From Echinarachnius parma (lineage: Eukaryota > Echinodermata > Echinoidea > Clypeasteroida > Echinarachniidae): DNA of 64,000 bases. Location of the stretch: NCBI GenBank assembly GCA_037951105.1, contig JBAMJV010009474.1, positions 1 through 64,000 on the forward strand, given 5' to 3'. This document shows, one piece after another, positions 56,961-64,000 of the stretch; position 1 is the stretch's first letter; each line of letters starts with the position of its first letter. The translations under genes were made by a program, and so were the position numbers. The notes beneath the pieces are model-generated. The model was given only the letters and a program-made list of their open reading frames with translations, was not told the origin of the DNA and searched no databases.

Positions 56961-57635
56961 GCAGTTAATTGGATAGGACTTGGGTCGTATTGTCATAAAG
57001 ATACTTTGTCAAACTCAATAGGGCCACTATACAATGGAGGCCATTTGGATTACTAATCTCCGTGCACAGTCAATAGGGATTAAAGAATCTCGATGTGCGC
57101 TGGCCGCTCTTGATAGCTACAGAGATTCCAACTTAGCACAAAGGGGTTGTTAAGAGGCGGAGCTTAATATCGATCGCTTTTAGTGGCAAATAATTTTGGA
57201 CCGCAAACTTTTCAAACCTGCAAAAAACATGCTTCAAAACTCTGCTTAATTTTTACCTTTCCACTGGATATTTTTACTGGATATTTTGCGTACCGGTAGA
57301 ACAGATATCAGGGAAATGTATGAGGCAATAATATTTTTTTTCACTTTTTCATGCAATTTCAAATCAATCGTGATTTCTGAGGTTCGACATCTTGCGACTT
57401 CTGGCTCCTCTGCGGATGGCGAGGCACATATATGCAACTGGGCACTTTTAATTCCCCCCTCACAGTCAACTAATTTTAGACTTGACACCTGTAAAGTGAT
57501 GTTTTTCTTCATTATGTGAGCACTTTATTTTTGTTATTGCGGGTTAATCACTAGGGAAGGGGCTGAGTCAGTGCATGTGAAACTGGGGTATTTGTTCCCC
57601 CTCCCCTTTAAATTTCGAAGGAATAGAGTATAGAA

Positions 57636-58022
57636 GCCATGACGTCATAAAAACACTTTTTTAGAATTTTCAAATTTGGACTTCATTTTCAGAAAGAGCA
57701 TTTTACAAATAATGTCCAAATACCGAAAATCAAAGGAATAGGTTACGTTTTGGCTAAGATACGCCCATCCGAATGAATTTTACTTCAATAGGCAATCAGT
57801 GTTAATATAGTGCACTGGTTCCTAAATTTAGGAACCAGTGCACTATAACACTGATTGCCCATTGACCAAAAAAATCATTCGGATGGGCATATCTCAGCCA
57901 ATACGTAACCTATTCCTTTGAGTTTCGGTATTTGGACATTATTTGTAAATGCTCTTTCTGAAAATGAAGTCCAAATTTGAAAATTCTAAAAAAAATGTTT
58001 ATGACATTATTTATGACATCAC
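57636..58022. mobile_element. Foldback palindrome of about 385 bp
   Basis: Symmetric about 57827/57828 ('ttcctaaatttaggaa'). The central 60 bp pair almost perfectly ('gtgcactggttcc' with 'ggaaccagtgcac'), and outer arms match through 'cattcggatgggc', 'ttacgt' and 'aatttggacttcattttcag'. TGACGTCA lies at 57640-57647. The 147-codon minus frame is within and beside it and is not a gene. Confidence 0.9.
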
Positions 58023-58107
58023 ACTTCACCACTCTATTAAACTTGATGTAAATAAATGCGTAGACTTTGAAGTGAACCTTGTTATGTCTTGCAATATGCG
58101 CTTTACA

Positions 58108-58119
58108 AATGTCTATTAC

Positions 58120-58158
<39 letters not shown>

Positions 58159-58198
58159 CATTAGTATTAGTATTATTATTATTATTATCGTTATTATA
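58108..58198 (+). repeat. (ATT)n microsatellite with SINE-type lead-in
   Basis: About 28 ATT-like units after 'caatatgcgctttacaaatg', a sequence resembling a SINE tail. Confidence 0.9.
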
Positions 58199-58358
58199 GA
58201 AACTACAATTCCACATCTATAGCAAACAACAGGTGTCATCACTGAACTATACAGCAAATTAATTCTATTTGCATTTTGCAATAATGGGGAAATGGTAATA
58301 TAGAGATATGGCGGTATATGCTTTGAAGGCCTTTGATCATATTTCCAATACATGATTT

Positions 58359-58450
58359 TTAACCCATTCAGGTCCTGCTATTTTGCTATAACATGTATTC
58401 TCCATAGACCCCAGCTGAGTATTTGGGGGGCCAGTTCTGAAAGAGTTCAA
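58359..58450. mobile_element. TTAACCCATTCAGG palindromic element, copy 3
   Basis: 'ttaacccattcaggtcctgc' and 'ccagttctgaaagagttcaa' are inverted; core 'gtattctccatagaccccag' is shared with 12339-12432. Confidence 0.65.
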
Positions 58451-58454
58451 TTTT

Positions 58455-59678
58455 CTTTCATATTTTTACTCTCACAAAACTCGCTTTTTCAATCACCGAT
58501 TACTTGTTCTTATACATGGAATATAGTGCACCACAGCTTTTATTCATCGCACTATCGAGGACATTTATCAATTCATGTATCTAATTAATGAAATTATGTT
58601 CATGGAAAAGCACAAAACCTGTGAAAAGACAAAAGACATGACTCAACTCAAACAGCTTTGCATCATTATGAAAGCATGGATTTCAGATTCCAGGTAGTAT
58701 AGTCTCAATGCACAGACCCTCACTTTCATGAAATATTCATTTTGCCCCTAAAAAAAATCAAGATTACACAGGTCGATAAATAAAGTTTCGTACCCTCATT
58801 TATTTATTTATTCATGGTATTTATTTTGAACACGTATGGCAGCAAACAAGCTGAATTGCACGTGCTAAACATTAAATCAAAACAAAAAATGTAATTCATA
58901 TAAACGCAAACAATAATTGTGAAATTTGTCATTGAATGAAAGACGGAAGTAATGATCATTCATTTTGCAAACTAACAATGCAACTTAGGGTCTTTGATCA
59001 AATATAAATTATACATAAATATATTTTTAAAGGGAGGCTAGATCACAAGAAGTGAAGATTGATTGAAGTAGGTCACATAATCAATTTGTTAAAATCTGAA
59101 GCAGATCAGACGTTGCTGCATTATGTTACGTTTTTAGTGCAAATCCTCTCATACCTAATCCAACAGAAAAGCTCATCTAGCCTGCTAAAAAAATTATTTA
59201 ATTTGAGCACTGGTTTCATATTTCATTTTATGGGAATCTAGATACACCACACCACAAAGAAAGTGTGATAATAATGAGCAAGTGTTGAAAACCAACTGTA
59301 CACCGTCTCATTTCAAGAACCAAAATCGTTATATGTCTCCCTCTTTTGTCAGGGTTCAACAGTCAATGTTTTCCTAAGGGGAATACTAGTCAACCTTGCT
59401 CGATATTAGTTAAATCCATTGGTACTGCAGAAAATCTGTGACTTCTGCAAAATATTGACAAAAAAGTGGGTACCAAATATGACAAAAGAAAACAAAGAAA
59501 TTGGAAAAGATTTAATAGAGACCTTCAAATTAGCAAATATTCAACTTATGCCAGTCTCAGGTCCTACTAAGATGAGTATCTTGTATATATTCATTGTCCA
59601 TTTATATACGCCTTCTTACAATTTGCGCTTTGAGCACCTTATTAGGTGGATATTGCACAATATAAATATTAAATATTA

Positions 59679-59712
<34 letters not shown>

Positions 59713-60490
59713 TGAGGGCTGCAAAAGAGCAAGGTATAAAGCTAAAATAATATCTCTTTTTAAAATATCATTGTGTATGTTTAAAAGGGTCTGAAGTTGT
59801 TGAGACTAGTATTCAGCAAGGTCATGTGAACACACTCAAGCACTCACACTCTTCATCTCTCATTCACACATGAGTGCTGTATCATCGTAGTATGAGTTTC
59901 CATGGTGATTGGCTATACATCCACAACCGACCATATATATATAGTATCCATTCATTCATTCATTTCATTTATTACTTTATCCAGCAGGCAGCACACAAAT
60001 TAATTTATTTGCAATCTTTTCATCCTGGAAGCGGATATTCCACTAGTTTTCTGATGATTTCTTTTTTATTTATTTTTTGTACTGTAGAGAATGGGTATAA
60101 TTTCTACAGCTGGCATTTAATGCCATCCAAGCGTTCTGGATTTAGGGGAGGAACATTAATTTGAGTATGTGATCGAATGTGTTATGCGTTTATAAATGTA
60201 TAATATAATGTATAATTAATCAGTTTCAGTTTCATAAGTGACAGAATTAATCATCATATAATAGAAATCAAAGAAAATATATTGTTTCTCTTGCTACATA
60301 TTCACAGTACTTTTTTTTTAGAATACTGTACATATACTGTACATATATTTTTATTTTGAATATTTGTGGCAAAATTTGAGTGAGTGTGGTGGTCATATTC
60401 ATATTTAAAATCTATATTTATTTTGTTTATTAATTTAACATTGACAGATAAATTGAATAATAGTACATTCTGTTTTTCATACATTAATAT
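58455..60490. other. No gene recognised
   Basis: AT-rich, short frames only. A SINE-like tail and (ATT)n lies at 59625-59711 ('tttgcgctttgagcacctta'). ATTC repeats at about 59951-59968. Confidence 0.5.
59625..59711 (+). repeat. SINE-type tail with (ATT)n
   Basis: 'tttgcgctttgagcacctta', 'gcacaatataaat' and about ten ATT units. The head of the SINE was not found upstream. Confidence 0.55.
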
Positions 60491-60491
60491 G

Positions 60492-60801
60492 CAGAGATGC
60501 CAACCTTCACAAACCAAAAAAAGTATTCTGAGAGGTAAAAAACAGTATTTTGAACCAAAAAAAAGTATTTTCAGAGCTGCCAACCTTTAGAGGCAAAAAA
60601 ACATTTTTTCGCGAAACCAATTCGCGCAGCAAAAATACCCTTTACGCGCGCGTTAATATAAAAGTTGGTTCGGTCGATCACACCAGCGTTTGTATGAGTT
60701 TGTTCGGTTTATTTGTGTTATATTTAATATATGTATCTGGAGTAATAGTTAATCAGGGTTCAACGTAAATTTTGTTGCCGTTTTCCGAAAAAAAAAAAAA
60801 A

Positions 60802-60832
<31 letters not shown>

Positions 60833-60962
60833 AAAAATCTTTTATTTTTTTATTTTTTATTTTTTTTCAAGAAAACGTATTTTATTAGGGGAAAACGTAC
60901 TGCCGTATTTTGCGTGAAAAAACGTAACAAATACGGCAAAAACGGAACGGTTGGCATCTCTG
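60492..60962. mobile_element. CAGAGATGCCAACC-ended MITE with doubled left end
   Basis: 'cagagatgccaacc' at 60492 and 'ggttggcatctctg' at 60949-60962 are inverted. A second left-type end 'cagagctgccaacctt' begins at 60571. Contains (AAAT)n at about 60799-60832 and paired 'acgtattt' and 'aatacg' segments. Confidence 0.75.
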
Positions 60963-61369
60963 AATATGTGTATTTTATGAGTTCAAATTCATGCAGATAA
61001 ACATATAAACTGCATTGATAAAAACATTCAGAATCTAAACCTGAAATTAAAAGAACAATGATTTGTATGCTAAATAAAAAGAGAGCAATTTTTCCAGTTC
61101 AAATTTCAAGGTTCAATTTCATTGTTCTTTTGTATTATCATTTGCAACTACATACTCCAAGCACATTCTATTCAAGTGCACTAACTATGTATAGAATATC
61201 TTTCCCAGGATGGTTCAGTTATGCATGAGTGAGAAAGAACACAATGCAGAACTCTATGCAGATAGTACGGAATCCCAGCCTTCATGCGATGTACTTTTAT
61301 TAATATACCCGCCCAAAACGTAATGTCCATCTTTCTTGTTCACTCATTCATTCATTCATTCAATTTTTC

Positions 61370-62572
61370 CTCCTGATTAAATTTTCCCACCATCTCTCTA
61401 ATCAAGTCAGGTGTTTTGGAGGACTGTATTAATTAACAAGCTGACTATGAATAGTATGCTATTTATATCTCATATTTATATCTTGAATAAGGCTGCTCGG
61501 CTAAAGCCACTTGGTAATAATGCTCCGAGCGCTTTGAGACTTAACTGTAAAAAAGCGCTATATATATATAAAATGGACAATTATTATTATTAATATTATA
61601 GTAAATATTTCTATTCAGAAATTAATCATTTGCATGGTATTTTCACTATCATGTAGGTTGCCTAGCAACCCGCCATCTCTAAGACACGACTAGTGTATTA
61701 CCACTGCTTCTATCCGTACTAGCCATGCAATCATGAATGGTACACTATTTATATCTCACATTCAAGGGCAATATTTCCATAGAGAAATGATATTTTCTCA
61801 CGCCCTTCCATCCTGATTTGCATGGTACCTTCACTTTTATGTAGGTTGGGTAAATATTACTTTCTACTTTTATTTCGTTCCAGCCATCTCTATTATCGAA
61901 GACAGGTGGTTTGGATGCTGAATTATCACTGTTCGTGTGCCCTAACCAGCCGACCGTGAATGGTTGCACTATTTATATCTCACATACATGATCAATATTT
62001 CAATTCAGTGATAAATAATTTCTCTCACACTTTGATCCTGATATGCATGATATTTTCACTTTTTTGTAATAGTTGGCTACTACTTTCGACTTTTATTTTG
62101 TTCCAGCCATCTCTATTATCGAAGACAGGTGGTTTGGATCATTTGGATGCTGAATTATCACTGTTCGTGTGCCCTAACCAGCCGACCGTGAATGGTGCAC
62201 TATCTATTTATATCTCACATACACGGTGAATATTTAAATTCAGTGATAAATAATTTCTCTCACCCTTCTATCCTGATTTGCATTCTGATATTTTCACTTT
62301 TTATGATAGTTGGCTACTTCTACTTTTGACTTTTATTTGTTCCCACCATCTAATATAAATGTTCAATATTTCAATTCAGTGATAAATAATTTCTCTCAAC
62401 CTTCTATCCTGATTTGCATTCTGATATGTTCACTTTTTATGATAGTTGGCCACTACTTTCGACATTTATTTGTTCACACCATCTCTATTAGCCAAGAGAC
62501 GTTTTTATGCTGAATTATCCTTGCTTGTGCCCTCAACTAGCAAACCATGAATGGTGCTTTATCTCGCTATTT
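61370..62572. repeat. Diverged tandem array, about six units of ~220 bp
   Basis: Units begin near 61370 (partial), 61606, 61770, 61991, 62229 and 62361 with 'tatttcaattcagtgataaa', 'cttctatcctgatttgcat', 'tttattttgttccagccatc' and 'aaccagccgaccgtgaatgg'. Units at 61770 and 61991 are closest. The unit at 62229 is truncated by fusion with the next. Frames across the array are incidental. Confidence 0.85.
61495..61605 (+). repeat. SINE-type tail inserted in the tandem array
   Basis: 'gctccgagcgctttgagact', 'gcgctatatatatat' and (ATT)n lie between a partial and a full array unit. Confidence 0.6.
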
Positions 62573-62779
62573 GTGACCGGCTATAGCAAATCCCGGCACT
62601 TGTCTGTAAAAATCAAAATGTAGATTTTCACACCATTAGAAAGGCCTCATCACAAGCTTTCATTTGATGCTTTGTTCTAAATAATTGGTCAATAATAATG
62701 ACGAAGATATGATTGTTTCAATTTTACAATCATAGGTCTTTTACACACATTGTGTGAACTTAAAATGCACATTTCTTCT
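62572..62779 (-). mobile_element. TGTGACCGGCTATAGC element, copy 6 (3' truncated)
   Basis: Starts 'tgtgaccggctatagcaaat' and follows the reverse body order like copy 2, then stops at 'atgcacatttcttct' without the second inverted end. The next bases 'acttttattttgtt' are array sequence, so a deletion or recombination joined the two. Confidence 0.8.
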
Positions 62780-62799
62780 ACTTTTATTTTGTTAACAAA

Positions 62800-64000
62800 A
62801 AATGTATCTCTTAACAAAAAAAATGCATTTCTGATTTTCTCCCACCTAATTCCTCCCTGACACGATTATTATACTTGTGTGTATTCAGTTTCATATTTCT
62901 GCCTGATATACTCACCATCCCTAATTTGGGAACTCATATATTTAATATCACAGCTCTCTTATGGTTAACTAGCCAACTATAACCGGTACACAAGTTGGAT
63001 ATATGATACAAGTATGATTAGGTTGAAATTAATTGTTCTCTTAACCTGACCATGCATATTATATAGAGATCGATGTATCTATAGCGTACCCCAATTAATT
63101 TCTTGAGACACTAAATAACACAAATTTCACCAGGGTCAAAATTAATCGAACATGCCTACAATCATAATTTTAAAACATTATTAAGATATATATATATTTT
63201 TTAAAATCACATTGATCAGCGTTCTTCTTCGTAACGTGAGACCCTCTAATATATTCCCCATCTATCACCCTATCATTCTGACAAGCAGACGATACAAGAT
63301 ATAAGATATATGATACATTTATATATGGGGTCCCGTTTGCTCAGTCCCACATTATACAAAATTATGTATGTGGTTTTCAGTCGGGCGCAGTAAGTGCATG
63401 GTAACCCTATATGCACTCAATGCACAGCTTTATGGATCAGGGGGCATAGTAGTATACGGACTGGTTTCTCTTCCTATAGCGGCATCTCCTTTCTCCTTCC
63501 AGCAAACAATGGCCGCAACGTTTGATCTCTAATGGCAATTTTATTAACCTTATAATATATAATATAATTTAGAATATATGAAGCGTTCCACTTATTTATA
63601 CATTTTAAGGTAACGTACCGCATCTAAGCATTTTATTTTGTTAATGTAACTCTTTAAAAACACTAGAGTTCATTAGCATGCTACCTTGTTAACCTAAGCT
63701 TGTTAACCTAAGCTTTGTTATTGAAATAAGGAAAATGGTTATATTTTTGTATATAAAAGTAATATTCATACTAAGGTAGGAGGAAAAAAAAAAAAAATGA
63801 AATATCGCGATATTTTTAGCGGTGCCATAGAAATAATTTGTTGATGATATATAAAATGTTATAATATTTTTTAAATATATGAAGAAGAAATTAATAGAAA
63901 AGCAATTGGCAACAATAGTCAGATTTGACTGATTGCCACCAAACTAAACAACAACAACAACACAACCATACATTGCAGTATACTGCGTCACATTCTCATT
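62800..64000. other. AT-rich sequence to window end, no gene recognised
   Basis: A short AT run at 63187-63198 and 'gcttgttaacctaagctt' repeats near 63688-63716; otherwise nothing supported. Confidence 0.5.

Larger units (their letters stand above)
54633..57595. repeat. Dispersed tandem module, three to four copies, split by MITEs
   Basis: The module 'cccctcacag.ttcaaagc', 'ttttacac', 'ttttgttattg.gggttaa' and 'gctgagtcagtgca..tgaaac' appears at 54633-54726, 55112-55260, 55842-55868 (end only) and 57453-57590. TTAA MITEs sit between the parts. The DNA at 55870-57450 shows no gene; it includes a G-rich direct repeat and G tracts listed separately. Confidence 0.65.

Noticed and set aside
57910-58353. 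147-codon minus-strand open frame
   Set aside because: It covers an (ATT)n microsatellite (poly-isoleucine) and one arm of a foldback element.
1-64000. CRISPR array or prokaryotic operon
   Set aside because: Tandem repeats here have no spacer pattern, and there are no long bacterial-type reading frames.

Overview
The window reads as non-coding nuclear DNA from a multicellular animal. It is AT-rich with sparse CpG, has no open frame of convincing length, and is packed with short non-autonomous transposons, SINEs, minisatellites, microsatellites and long poly(dG)/poly(dC) runs. The tRNA-derived SINEs ending in 'GCGCTATATAA' plus (ATT)n, and the MITEs with 'GGGTGTTTCACAAAGATC' ends, are of a kind I associate with echinoderms and related marine invertebrates. 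That assignment is inference from repeat style; no protein or rRNA supports it. All ORFs over 60 codons were judged to be chance frames or to lie inside repeats.

Layout. 0-9 kb: tandem duplications, a TACAGT-ended MITE, a hairpin MITE with a perfect 27-bp terminal repeat, and poly(G) elements. 9.5-11 kb: a CpG-dense block with a possible Helitron terminus, a 280-bp direct duplication and two long C tracts. 11-19 kb: TGCCAAC-ended, TTAA-type and 'gggtgttt' MITEs, a tRNA-derived SINE, and two phase-compatible candidate exons on the minus strand (18469-18522 and 14269-14342). 19.7-21.1 kb: a CpG-rich segment, GT repeats and a 35-bp G-rich minisatellite. 21-36 kb: TTAA MITEs, two SINE copies and several two- to four-unit tandem duplications. 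36-46 kb: a tRNA-like sequence, a foldback element and a MITE with its empty site in a neighbouring tandem unit. 46-49.3 kb: a region carrying many copies of the 13-mer GTAATTCCGTTAC. 49.6-58 kb: MITEs inside duplications, a 65-bp triplet repeat and a 380-bp foldback palindrome. 58-64 kb: a TGCCAAC element and a ~220-bp tandem array interrupted by a SINE tail and a MITE.

The main theme is TTAA-targeted palindromic elements. At least eight sequence families share TTTAAAGG or TTAACCC outer ends, a target preference known for piggyBac-type transposases. Two insertions have related unoccupied copies in the same window. A second theme is a ~255-bp inverted-repeat family (ends TGTGACCGGCTATAGC) present six times in full, truncated or internally deleted form. 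No genes that work together can be described; the two candidate exons are the only possible piece of a host gene and are weak.
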